Part shown: positions 7,135-13,944 of the stretch, in pieces
How the letters are laid out: every line of letters begins with the position of its first letter
Numbering within the stretch: the stretch's first letter is position 1
NCBI GenBank assembly: GCA_016185815.1
Contig: JACPMT010000006.1
Location: 1-31,242 of the forward strand
Direction: 5' to 3'
Origin: Candidatus Woesearchaeota archaeon
Lineage (GTDB): Archaea; Nanobdellota; Nanobdellia; Woesearchaeales; GW2011-AR4
Length of the DNA: 31,242 nucleotides
The notes under the pieces: model-generated
The model's input: the letters and a program-made list of their open reading frames with translations, nothing else
The model's database searches: none
Told to the model about the DNA's origin: nothing
Position numbers and translations under genes: made by a program

Positions 7135-7497
7135 TTAGTATAACGGAGGAGGCAAATAAGGCATGCCTGCTAACAATGCAACGCCTGCCAAAATAGCAGC
7201 TAGGCCTACAACCGATTGCCGTTGTGTTAAATTAAATAAACCGCCTGAAGAGGAAGTTTTAGATTGTTGTTTAAGAGCAGCAACTTTTTCTGCTTTCAAA
7301 TTTTTAATAGTTTCGATTATTTTAGGGTCTTTTTTTGCTTCAGCATACCACTGTCTGTTGTTTGAGTTGTAACCAGGCTGACCTTTTTGGCTAGGATGTG
7401 CATTATCCTGAAGTAAATACGGCTCGAACAATTTACCAAGCTTTGGATCGGTATATGCATTCCAAAAATCGCTATCCGTTAAATCATCAATACTCAT
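7135..7497 (-). CDS. Hypothetical tail-anchored protein
   Basis: The 120-residue protein begins MSIDDLTDSDFWNAYTDP. The first two thirds are hydrophilic, with several aromatic residues and HPSQKGQPGYNSNNRQW. A Ser-rich linker (KTSSSGG) leads to one hydrophobic helix (SVVGLAAILAGVALLAGM) and a Pro-rich end (PYLPPPLY). No signal sequence precedes it, so the bulk probably faces the cytoplasm. I do not recognise the family. It sits between two unrelated minus-strand genes. Confidence 0.5.
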   Translation of the reverse strand: MSIDDLTDSDFWNAYTDPKLGKLFEPYLLQDNAHPSQKGQPGYNSNNRQWYAEAKKDPKIIETIKNLKAEKVAALKQQSKTSSSGGLFNLTQRQSVVGLAAILAGVALLAGMPYLPPPLY

Positions 7498-7558
7498 TTT
7501 TCAATCACTTGGATATTGTAACCATCAATTTAGCCAAAAAAATAACCTAAAAACAAAT

Positions 7559-8305
7559 TTAATCGTTCTCCACTCTTGGAGCCAATATAAAAGAAAGCAT
7601 CACCTTGTCAATTGCCCTGTACTCGAGCTTTAATGGATAATCCTTGCTGAACTGGATGACGACATCGTCGCTGAGCTTTGAGCCGTTTATCATCTTCTTC
7701 AAGTACTCTATGCTGTACTTTGACTTTACCTTCTCATCGCTGCTTGTGCTTACCTTTGTTGTTTCGTCTTCCCTAATCTCAATCTTTGCCTGGTTTAAGT
7801 CGCCTTCTGCATGCAAAGTGAATTTTTTCGGCTCTGCGATGAATGCAACGCTCTCCCCAACAACATCTACATCAGCAACTGCCTCGTTTAATATGCTTGA
7901 CGAGGTTTTTATGGTGACCGGAAACTTCAAGTCAGGCACTTTCTGGTCTTTTTCTTCCAGCTCAATAATCGGCAGGTTAAATGTCCTTGTTGTTGCGCTT
8001 TCCAATTGTATTTTCAGCCTGTTGTCATCATCAAGCTCAAGGGTAAGCATGTCTCTTGGAGATGCCCTTCTCAAAACCTGCTTTAAATTGCTAAGATTAA
8101 TTGCGATTTCAGTGTCTTTTTTTACATCATACTCTGTAAAGCAGCTGCTTAAAAGCTTGAAAACAACCATTGCAACATTTGCAGGGTCCATTGCAACTAA
8201 TTCTATGGCATTTGGCGTTATCTTAAACCTTGCTTCATTAACTAAGTCAGAAATTATTGATATGCTTTCTTTTAGATAGCTAGGCTCTGCTAAAGTAAGT
8301 CTCAT
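7559..8305 (-). CDS. pcn: DNA polymerase sliding clamp, PCNA
   Basis: The 248-residue length is normal for archaeal PCNA. Features are MRLTLAEPSYLKESISIISD, then EARFKITPNAIELVAMDPAN (the conserved AMDP region), VDVVGESVAFIAE and the C-terminal YPLKLEYRAIDKVMLSFILAPRVE, which is the PCNA end with the conserved L/APR strand. It forms a homotrimeric ring that tethers polymerase and flap nuclease to DNA. GGGGG sits about 10 nt before the ATG and a TTTAAAT box lies at about 8342-8348, so this gene has a short leader instead of being leaderless. The RNase J-type gene ends 56 nt upstream; the clamp has its own promoter. Confidence 0.95.
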   Translation of the reverse strand: MRLTLAEPSYLKESISIISDLVNEARFKITPNAIELVAMDPANVAMVVFKLLSSCFTEYDVKKDTEIAINLSNLKQVLRRASPRDMLTLELDDDNRLKIQLESATTRTFNLPIIELEEKDQKVPDLKFPVTIKTSSSILNEAVADVDVVGESVAFIAEPKKFTLHAEGDLNQAKIEIREDETTKVSTSSDEKVKSKYSIEYLKKMINGSKLSDDVVIQFSKDYPLKLEYRAIDKVMLSFILAPRVEND

Positions 8306-8360
8306 TTTAAATTTACCCCCACAAAGAAGTTATCTTGCGCTATTTAAAAGATTTTTGGTT

Positions 8361-9689
8361 TTATAGTCTAAGCTTTTCCCCATTGCCCATGACATGAACA
8401 TTCTGGTCTTTTTTGTAGCCCATTTCAACTGCCAAGTCAGCCAGTGCGCTGGTCATTCTCAATTCGCCATGGGCCGGAATTATATGCTGCGGCTTAACCA
8501 AATTTATCAAGTCTCTTAAATCTTCTCTTGCTGCATGCCCGCTTTGGTGTATGTCCTTGAAGATTCTTACATTAAATCTTCTCAAGTCTTCTTCAAGCCT
8601 CTGCCTGTTTGCTATGTTTGTCGGTGTTGGGATTGTCTTGCAGGAAAAAATGATATGGTCTTCCGGGAAGAACCTGAATTTCAATTCACCGTTCATCATC
8701 TTTGCAAGAGTTGACTTTGGCTCTCCTTGGTGGCCTGTGACAACCATCAAATATTTGCCCCTGTCTTTTGCAATCTTTTTCAGCTTCCTTTTTATCTGGC
8801 CGCTGAACTTTAAAACCTCAACATTATTCGTGAACTTTGCAATGCCGGTTGCCTCTGCTGCCCTTACATATTTAGCCATTGAACGGCCCATGAAAACAAT
8901 TTTCCTGTTCATTTTCCGGCTGAACTCGACTATTGAATTTAATCTTGCGATATGGGATGAAAATGTTGTTACAACCACATGCTTGTTTTTTGAGTCAATG
9001 CCAAGCATGACTTCCCTCAGCATCTCCTTCGCTATCGACTCAGACGGCATTTTCCTTGCGTCAGCAGCGTAGGTTGAGTCGCATATCAATGCAAGGACTT
9101 TCTGCTTTCCCAATTCCTCCAGTCTTTTAAAGTTGGGCTTTTTGCCTAGCGTTGGAAACAAGTCGAACTTGAAGTCATTCGCATAAAGAATGATGCCTTC
9201 TTTTGTGTGCAGGGCAATCATCACAGTATGCGGAGTTGAATGAGTCATGTGCACAAACTCGATTTTTACATTATTTGAAGCTTGGAATGATGAATTCGCC
9301 GACATGCTTCTTATTTTATTGTTTAACTTAATCTTGTCTTCTGTTAAAATGCCCTTCAGCACTTCTGATGTGAACGGAGTGCACATTACAGGAGCCTTGA
9401 AATTGTTTGCAAGATACGGAATTGCGCCCAAGTGGTCAAGATGGGCATGGGTTGGCAGGATCATCTTTACTTTTTGTTTCCATACATCAATTGCAGAAAT
9501 GTCAGGAACAGCCCCCACCTTCATCAGCTCATTCGGGCTGATATCAACCAAATCTTCGTCTTGCGTGTACTTAACATAATTCTCAAGATGAATCCCTAGG
9601 TCAAGAATGTAAACTTCGTTGTCAATTTTTACAGCTGTTGAGTTTTTGCCAACTTCATTATAGCCGCCAATAGTGCAGATTTCAACCAT
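8361..9689 (-). CDS. RNase J-type beta-CASP metallo-nuclease
   Basis: The 442-residue protein starts MVEICTIGGYNEVGKNSTAV. The metallo-beta-lactamase motif 2 is HAHLDH (His81, His83, Asp85, His86); later motifs include HMTHSTPHTVMIALHT and YANDFKFD. The beta-CASP part carries VVVTTFSSHIARLN and the terminal HQSGHAARED and IIPAHGELRM motifs. Archaeal RNase J proteins are 5'-3' exoribonucleases acting in mRNA turnover and rRNA maturation. Length and absence of KH domains separate it from CPSF-like aCPSF1 proteins. ATG 9689 is preferred because a TATTTAAA box lies about 26 nt before it; the in-frame ATG at 9710 sits inside that box. The tRNA-Leu gene follows upstream on the same strand. Confidence 0.9.
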   Translation of the reverse strand: MVEICTIGGYNEVGKNSTAVKIDNEVYILDLGIHLENYVKYTQDEDLVDISPNELMKVGAVPDISAIDVWKQKVKMILPTHAHLDHLGAIPYLANNFKAPVMCTPFTSEVLKGILTEDKIKLNNKIRSMSANSSFQASNNVKIEFVHMTHSTPHTVMIALHTKEGIILYANDFKFDLFPTLGKKPNFKRLEELGKQKVLALICDSTYAADARKMPSESIAKEMLREVMLGIDSKNKHVVVTTFSSHIARLNSIVEFSRKMNRKIVFMGRSMAKYVRAAEATGIAKFTNNVEVLKFSGQIKRKLKKIAKDRGKYLMVVTGHQGEPKSTLAKMMNGELKFRFFPEDHIIFSCKTIPTPTNIANRQRLEEDLRRFNVRIFKDIHQSGHAAREDLRDLINLVKPQHIIPAHGELRMTSALADLAVEMGYKKDQNVHVMGNGEKLRL

Positions 9690-9710
9690 TGTTCTTAAGA
9701 AATAAGACAA

Positions 9711-9719
9711 TTATTTAAA
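9711..9719 (-). promoter_or_regulatory. TATA box of the RNase J-type gene
   Basis: The minus strand reads TTTAAATAA centred 26 nt upstream of ATG 9689, which supports a leaderless start. Confidence 0.55.
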
Positions 9720-9734
9720 AAAGTTTGGTAATAA

Positions 9735-9858
9735 TGCGGGGAGAAGGATTCGAACCCCCGTAGGCACTAAGCCAGTAGATGACTTAGGAGTTTGCTTCAC
9801 AGAACCGATTTGGCACTCCGCTTGAGTCTACCCCGTTTGGCCGCTCCGGCATCCCCGC
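9735..9858 (-). tRNA. tRNA-Leu (anticodon CAA) with a 40-nt archaeal intron
   Basis: The acceptor stem GCGGGGA pairs with TCCCCGC, followed by discriminator A. The D stem is CCG/CGG, the anticodon stem GTAGA/TCTAC, and the T arm GGGGG-TTCGAAT-CCTTC with two G-U pairs. A long variable arm marks a class II tRNA. The intron is 9781-9820, between positions 37 and 38. Splicing gives loop CTCAAGA with anticodon CAA. The exon-intron junction folds as a bulge-helix-bulge: bulge AGC on one side and TCA on the other, outer stem GTAGA/TCTAC, inner helix GGAGT/ACTCC. The central four pairs (CTCA against TAAG) contain one C-A mismatch at C34. CCA is not encoded. A TTTTTAAAG TATA box lies about 28 nt upstream. 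Confidence 0.92.
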
Positions 9859-9881
9859 ATATGGTTTAGTGTGAGAATTTA

Positions 9882-9890
9882 CTTTAAAAA
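9882..9890 (-). promoter_or_regulatory. TATA box of tRNA-Leu
   Basis: The minus strand reads TTTTTAAAG about 28 nt before the 5' end of the tRNA at 9858. Confidence 0.5.
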
Positions 9891-9954
9891 GCTTTGCTGA
9901 CAAGATAAAATTGCAATAAACTAAAATCAATAAAAAATGATAAAAAATTCAAAA

Positions 9955-10075
9955 ACACGAGAGCGACTTTTGGATGTATATTGCGATAAAAGTAAACCGC
10001 TTTGAATGTATGGCGAGATGTCGCGATGTGGCAAAACAGCGACATCGAGCGCTAAATGTTGTTGTGAAGCAACGT
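9955..10075 (-). ncRNA. Candidate structured RNA of unknown class
   Basis: A GC-richer island in AT-rich flanks has a strong hairpin: GATGTCGC (10017-10024) pairs with GCGACATC (10039-10046). It can be extended inward by TGT/ACA and outward by GCG/CGC across a small internal loop. A second stem ACTTTT (9966-9971) with AAAAGT (9988-9993) lies beside it, and a small GTTGT/GCAAC hairpin follows at about 10059-10074. On the minus strand an AT-rich TATA-like patch precedes the island near 10075-10090, and T-runs (TTTTTGAATTTTTT) follow it near 9945-9958, so a transcript on that strand is the better guess. No C/D boxes or ACA tail were seen. The ends are approximate. Confidence 0.4.
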
Positions 10076-10106
10076 ATTAAATTAATAAAGAAAACCAAAA
10101 TATCAA

Positions 10107-10520
10107 TTAAGTCAACATCTTTAATTTGCTTTCAATTGCGCTCAATTCAGCCTCCAGCCTGTCAACCTCTGTAAGCTCCTTTTTAGGAACTTTTTGCTGT
10201 TTTTCCCCAGCAGCTTTTATTTTTTTCTTTTTCTTGTGATGCACTTTAGGAGGTGATGGCGCTCTTGCGACAGTTGCTCTCAGATTTGTCTGAGGCAGCT
10301 TAAGCCTTAAGTTTCCAAGCATCTTGTTTGCCTGCTTGACAAGCACGCCAAGATGGTGTATTTTTTCAAGCTTTTCGTGCCTTATGCGCCTGAATTTCTC
10401 AAACCTGTGCAGAGTTTCAACTATCTCCCTTAATGTCTCAAGAATATCCCTTCTCACTTCATTGGGTTTTTTGACCTGCACGAAAAAAAGCTCGCTGCTC
10501 TGCTCTTTCATCCTTACCAT
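10107..10520 (-). CDS. Coiled-coil protein with a basic tail, third gene of a coiled-coil operon
   Basis: The 137-residue protein starts MVRMKEQSSELFFVQVKKPN (ATG 10520); MKEQSSEL three codons later is possible. A long amphipathic helix follows (VRRDILETLREIVETLHRFE, then LEKIHHLGVLVKQANKML). The tail is basic, with Pro-rich and Lys-rich stretches (VHHKKKKKIK), and ends in a second short helix (LTEVDRLEAELSAIESKLKM). It overlaps the preceding gene by ATGGTAA, so translation is coupled. The FFVQVKKPNEV start followed by a helical hairpin has the same layout as the domains in the two genes upstream. No known function; a structural or membrane-associated assembly is a reasonable guess. Confidence 0.7.
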   Translation of the reverse strand: MVRMKEQSSELFFVQVKKPNEVRRDILETLREIVETLHRFEKFRRIRHEKLEKIHHLGVLVKQANKMLGNLRLKLPQTNLRATVARAPSPPKVHHKKKKKIKAAGEKQQKVPKKELTEVDRLEAELSAIESKLKMLT

Positions 10521-10756
10521 GTCTGCTCTGGCTCGAACATTATCCTGTCGATGCCGTCCACCTTCTTCTCTATCTCGCTTACTGTATTGTTCCACATTGC
10601 AAGCTCCGCGTCCTCCTCATTTCTCAAGGCGTTTATGTCTCCCAATGTGGCCCTTATCTCCTTTATCTTGCCCTTTATCATCTCCAAGACATCCAAAATC
10701 TCCTTGTACTCGTCAACCTTCACGAAAACAGGCATGCCGCTTTTTTGCTCTCTCAT
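10514..10756 (-). CDS. Small coiled-coil protein, second gene of a coiled-coil operon
   Basis: The 80-residue protein is MREQKSGMPVFVKVDEYKEI, then a helical hairpin (LDVLEMIKGKIKEIRATLGD and EEDAELAMWNNTVSEIEKKV) ending DGIDRIMFEPEQTW. The pattern VxVD-x-(Y/F)K ... VD/ID-x-x-(L/M)F-x-x-E is repeated at the C-terminus of the gene before it, which points to duplication. It starts 2 nt after that gene stops and overlaps the next. I recognise this as a DPANN-type conserved protein without known function. Confidence 0.7.
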   Translation of the reverse strand: MREQKSGMPVFVKVDEYKEILDVLEMIKGKIKEIRATLGDINALRNEEDAELAMWNNTVSEIEKKVDGIDRIMFEPEQTW

Positions 10757-10758
10757 TT

Positions 10759-11433
10759 TTACTCACCCTCATCCTTGAATAAAGTTTTATCAACAAAAAT
10801 AAGCTTTCTCTGCAGGTCATCAAGCGAGCTTTTCATTCTGTCGAATGACTTGTCTTTTGCGTTCTTTATGCTCTCCAGTTTCACCAATGATTCCTCAGAT
10901 TTCCTTAAATCGCTTCTGACCATGCTGATGCTCCCGAGCGTCGCCTTAAAATTGTCAACACTCACATAAATTGTTTTTGCGCTTGGCCTTTCCCTCAGAA
11001 CCATTTTTTCATGGCTGAAAAGCCTTCCGGCAATTTTAGGATAAGCGTCTGGTGGAATTGCCTGCTCTTTTTCAGCAGGCTGCTCTTCAGCAATGCCCTC
11101 CTGCTCAGGCATTGATGGCATTGTTTCAGGAACTGCAAAAGAAGCTTTTATAGGCTTGATAGGAGGCATTGGATTTTCTTCCTGTTCAGGAAAGCCCGGA
11201 AATTCCGGCATAGCATCCTCTTTGCTTTCTGGAGCATTCTGCTCTTCTTCAGGAAAATTAAAATCAGGCATTTCCTCTTTTGGAGCGGAAATCTTCTCGT
11301 CGCCAAAATCAGGGAAGTCAGGCAGCTCCGGCATATCCCCCTCAAAGCCCTCCAGTACAGGAGGCGCAGGAGGCAGGTCCAATTCGTCCAAAGTGTCCTT
11401 TTTCTCCCGCTTTAAGAACTTTAAAAACCCCAC
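10759..11433 (-). CDS. Acidic, Pro-rich protein with a C-terminal coiled-coil domain, first gene of a coiled-coil operon
   Basis: The frame is open from 11523, but a GTG at 11433 preceded by AGGGTG at 7 nt fits the sequence best and gives GFLKFLKREKKDTLDELDLP, 224 residues. After this basic amphipathic start come PPAPPVLEGF and a long acidic Pro/Glu/Phe-rich disordered region (DMPELPDFPDFGDEK and similar). The C-terminal 70 residues read TIYVSVDNFKATLGSISMVR, a helical hairpin and KLIFVDKTLFKDEGE, matching the whole of the next gene. The combination of short basic helix, PPxPP patch, acidic linker and C-terminal helices also appears in the gene at 27715-28599. Function unknown. Confidence 0.7.
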   Translation of the reverse strand: MGFLKFLKREKKDTLDELDLPPAPPVLEGFEGDMPELPDFPDFGDEKISAPKEEMPDFNFPEEEQNAPESKEDAMPEFPGFPEQEENPMPPIKPIKASFAVPETMPSMPEQEGIAEEQPAEKEQAIPPDAYPKIAGRLFSHEKMVLRERPSAKTIYVSVDNFKATLGSISMVRSDLRKSEESLVKLESIKNAKDKSFDRMKSSLDDLQRKLIFVDKTLFKDEGE

Positions 11434-11543
11434 TATGATGCACCCTGTGTGATATACAAGGCGGTTTTTATTAAAACTTTTGTTAGCATTAATAAATAGT
11501 AAAGAATATAAACACAATTGCACAAGGCATAAATGACATCGAA

Positions 11544-12275
11544 ATGCAGAGAAATCAAACGGGAAAACTGGTTCTTGCTATCATTCTTACCATGCTATTA
11601 GCCCGCGCCTCTTTTGCGCAGCAGCCTTCATGCGATTACAAGGTTGAAATCCTTGTTGATGCTGAAGAATTTGAAAAAGATGACTTCAAGTGGAGGATGA
11701 GGGCCACAAAGATAGAAGGCAAGTCCACCAACATAACAGGGATAGCTGAAATAGAGGATTCAAGCGGCAAGACTGCTAAAAATTACAAGCCATGGACTTC
11801 GCAGTCAATCTCAAAGCAGAAAACCTCCAGCGAGTACACTCCCAACCTGAAGCCAGGCGAATATAAAATAACAGCCGAGATAAATGTTGAATGCGACGAC
11901 ACAAATAAAGGCAACAATGCAGACACCAAGGAAATCAAAATAAAAGGCGCAACACAGGAGGCAATAAACAAGAAAGCCAAAACCGAAGATGCCGAAGAGG
12001 CTGTAAACACATTGGCAAGCAATGTTGAAAAAGAGCAAATCACACTTAAAACAGCAAAAACCGCTGCAAAACCAGCTGATGAAGAAACAGAGAATACCAT
12101 CCAGCTGGCGAATAAAAACACCCAAAAAATCCAGCAGCAGCCAATGACAGCAAACACAGCACAAGCGCCTGAAATAGCCTATGAATCAAGCAATGACAAA
12201 GCGAAAGGGTTAATCATGGTTTTTCTCCTGACATTGTCGATTTTGCTGAACATAATACTAATATGGAAGAGATAA
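11544..12275 (+). CDS. Exported protein with C-terminal membrane anchor
   Basis: The 243-residue protein has a Sec signal peptide (KLVLAIILTMLLARASFAQQ, probable cleavage after SFA). A beta-rich ectodomain follows with CDYKVEILVDAEEFEKDDFK and WRMRATKIEG, KNYKPWTSQSISKQ and YTPNLKPGEYKITAEI, resembling CARDB/Ig-like adhesion domains. A polar, low-complexity Ala/Thr/Gln/Lys stalk leads to a single helix (GLIMVFLLTLSILLNIILIW) and KR at the end. It is thus a type I surface protein held in the membrane. The two Cys in the ectodomain (CDYK and ECDD) could form a disulphide. A TATA-like GAATATAAA at 11505-11513 lies about 35 nt upstream. Confidence 0.75.
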   Translation: MQRNQTGKLVLAIILTMLLARASFAQQPSCDYKVEILVDAEEFEKDDFKWRMRATKIEGKSTNITGIAEIEDSSGKTAKNYKPWTSQSISKQKTSSEYTPNLKPGEYKITAEINVECDDTNKGNNADTKEIKIKGATQEAINKKAKTEDAEEAVNTLASNVEKEQITLKTAKTAAKPADEETENTIQLANKNTQKIQQQPMTANTAQAPEIAYESSNDKAKGLIMVFLLTLSILLNIILIWKR

Positions 12276-12300
12276 TCCAAGCTTAGGCTGGTTGAAAACC

Positions 12301-12308
12301 TTTATAAA
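12301..12308 (+). promoter_or_regulatory. TATA box of the winged-helix/scpB operon
   Basis: TTTATAAA is centred 26-27 nt before ATG 12331, predicting a leaderless operon mRNA. Confidence 0.6.
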
Positions 12309-12330
12309 CAAATATACATCCTGAAATCTT

Positions 12331-12915
12331 ATGACAGAGGCTGAAAAACAAGGAGAGCATGCGCATATAAGGTGCAGGACCATTATAGAAGTGCTGGGCA
12401 AGCCAAAGGAGCATGTTGAAAATGCTGTAAAGGAGTATATAGAGCATATCAAGGAGGATTCCGAGCTTGTAATCCTGGATGAAGATTATTCCGAGGCAAA
12501 AGAGCAGGGCCCGTTGTGGAGCAAATTTGTTGAACTGGATTTAGTGATAAAAGGAACAAAAAAACTAATCTCATTTTGCTTTGAGTACATGCCTTCCTCC
12601 CTTGAGGTTGTAAAACCGGAGCATTTTGTAATGACAAATCCCGAGCTTTCAAATTTCCTGAACGATTTGCAGGCAAGGCTGCACAGCGTTGACATGATTG
12701 TAAAGCAGTTGAAGGCTGAGAACGACTTTTTGAGGCACAACATGAATGCTACACTGCATAATGCGGTGCTCATCTGCCTGAAAGTAAGCAAGCTTAATCT
12801 GCAGCAGCTTTCCCAAATAACAGGGGTTGACAAAAAAGAGCTTGAAACCTTCGTTGAAAAGCTGATCAAGGAAAACAAAATTAAAAAAGAAGATGATATG
12901 TATACTTTAGCATGA
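12331..12915 (+). CDS. Conserved protein with C-terminal winged-helix-like domain, paired with scpB
   Basis: The 194-residue protein has an N-terminal alpha/beta part (RCRTIIEVLGKPKEHVENAV, LVILDEDYSEAKEQGPLWSK, FVELDLVIKGTKKLISFCFE). A coiled-coil helix follows (FLNDLQARLHSVDMIVKQLK), then a C-terminal helix-turn-helix (LNLQQLSQITGVDKKELETF and VEKLIKENKIKKEDDMYTLA). Its stop overlaps the scpB start (ATGATGG), so the two are translationally coupled and probably act together in chromosome organisation. There is no recognisable ScpA/kleisin signature, although the position next to scpB is where one would look. I cannot assign a family name. Confidence 0.75.
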   Translation: MTEAEKQGEHAHIRCRTIIEVLGKPKEHVENAVKEYIEHIKEDSELVILDEDYSEAKEQGPLWSKFVELDLVIKGTKKLISFCFEYMPSSLEVVKPEHFVMTNPELSNFLNDLQARLHSVDMIVKQLKAENDFLRHNMNATLHNAVLICLKVSKLNLQQLSQITGVDKKELETFVEKLIKENKIKKEDDMYTLA

Positions 12916-13907
12916 TGGCAGAGCTAAAAAAGCCCAGCGTAAAAAGCAAGGTGGAAGCAGTGCTTTTTTCCACAGGCAACAGGATAAGCCTGGATGACAT
13001 AAGCAAATTATGCCGCTCAGGAAAAGAGGATGTTGTTGCAGCGCTCAAAGAGCTGCAAAAAGAGTATGATGAAAAGCAGTCATCGCTCATGCTGGTTGAA
13101 GAAGGGGAATTCTGGAAGTTTGCTGTCCGGGATCATTTTATCCCGATAATAAGGAAGATCGTGACAGAGACGGAGCTTACAAAGAGCGTGCTTGAAACGC
13201 TCTCTGTCATAGCTTTCAAGTACCCAATCCTGCAGTCGGACTTGATAAAGATAAGGACAAATAAAGCCTATGACCATCTCGCTGAGCTGGAAAAGTCAGG
13301 CTACATATCAAGGCAGAAGCACGGAAGGACCAACTTAATCAAACTAACAGACAAATTCTTCAGGTATTTTGAATTAACGGAGGAAAAGCTAAAAGAGCAG
13401 TTCAGGGACTTTGACAGCATAGCAAAAGCCATCAAGGACAAAGAGGAAGAAGTTGACAAAATAAAGAAAGAGCAGCGCCAAAAGGCAGAAGACCTGAAAA
13501 AAGAGGACGAGAAAATAAAGAAGGAGATAGAAGCTTTGGACGAATCTGAAGAGGAATTTGAAGTCCCCTTGCAGGCTTATGAATCAAAGCCGAAAGAGAT
13601 TGTCTCTGAAGAATTCCAGAAGGAAGGAAATCTTATCATTGAAAGGGAAAAGATCGGTGAAATGGAAATTGTTGAGGAAGAAGAAAAACCAAAAACAAAA
13701 AAAGAACAAACAATGCAAATTCAAGAAACAAAACAAATTTTTGAACAAGAAAAAATTGAAAAACAACAAATTAAAAAACAAAAAAGGAAAAGCGAAGGCA
13801 TAAAGCTTACTCCTGAAATGGAAAAGGTGGTTGATGAAAAAGTGCAGAAAATAATGGGCGTAAAGCAGGAAAGCAAGGAAAATAAAGAAGAGGATAAGGA
13901 AGTTTGA
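12912..13907 (+). CDS. scpB: Segregation and condensation protein B (ScpB) with long charged tail
   Basis: Residues 1-170 form two winged helices of ScpB type: VKSKVEAVLFSTGNRISLDD, LCRSGKEDVVAALKELQKEY, TELTKSVLETLSVIAFKYPI and YDHLAELEKSGYISRQKHGR. ScpB binds the SMC-kleisin complex and helps condense and segregate chromosomes. Instead of stopping near 180-200 residues, this protein runs to 331, with a coiled coil (IKDKEEEVDKIKKEQRQKAE) and a Lys/Glu/Gln-rich tail. Bases 13680-13795 use almost only A-ending codons (AAA, CAA, GAA), unlike the start of the gene, suggesting late expansion of the tail. Start 12912 overlaps the previous stop. No scpA or smc is in the window. Confidence 0.85.
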   Translation: MMAELKKPSVKSKVEAVLFSTGNRISLDDISKLCRSGKEDVVAALKELQKEYDEKQSSLMLVEEGEFWKFAVRDHFIPIIRKIVTETELTKSVLETLSVIAFKYPILQSDLIKIRTNKAYDHLAELEKSGYISRQKHGRTNLIKLTDKFFRYFELTEEKLKEQFRDFDSIAKAIKDKEEEVDKIKKEQRQKAEDLKKEDEKIKKEIEALDESEEEFEVPLQAYESKPKEIVSEEFQKEGNLIIEREKIGEMEIVEEEEKPKTKKEQTMQIQETKQIFEQEKIEKQQIKKQKRKSEGIKLTPEMEKVVDEKVQKIMGVKQESKENKEEDKEV

Positions 13908-13944
13908 TTTTTGAAAAATAATTTTCAATTTTTGAAATACCCTA

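Noticed and set aside
7644..8279. 211-codon plus-strand frame opposite PCNA
   Set aside because: It lies wholly within the pcn gene and has antisense-like composition.
9974..10174. Plus-strand frame with basic composition over the structured island
   Set aside because: The strong hairpin lies inside it and its 3' third overlaps the coiled-coil gene on the other strand; no start signal was found.
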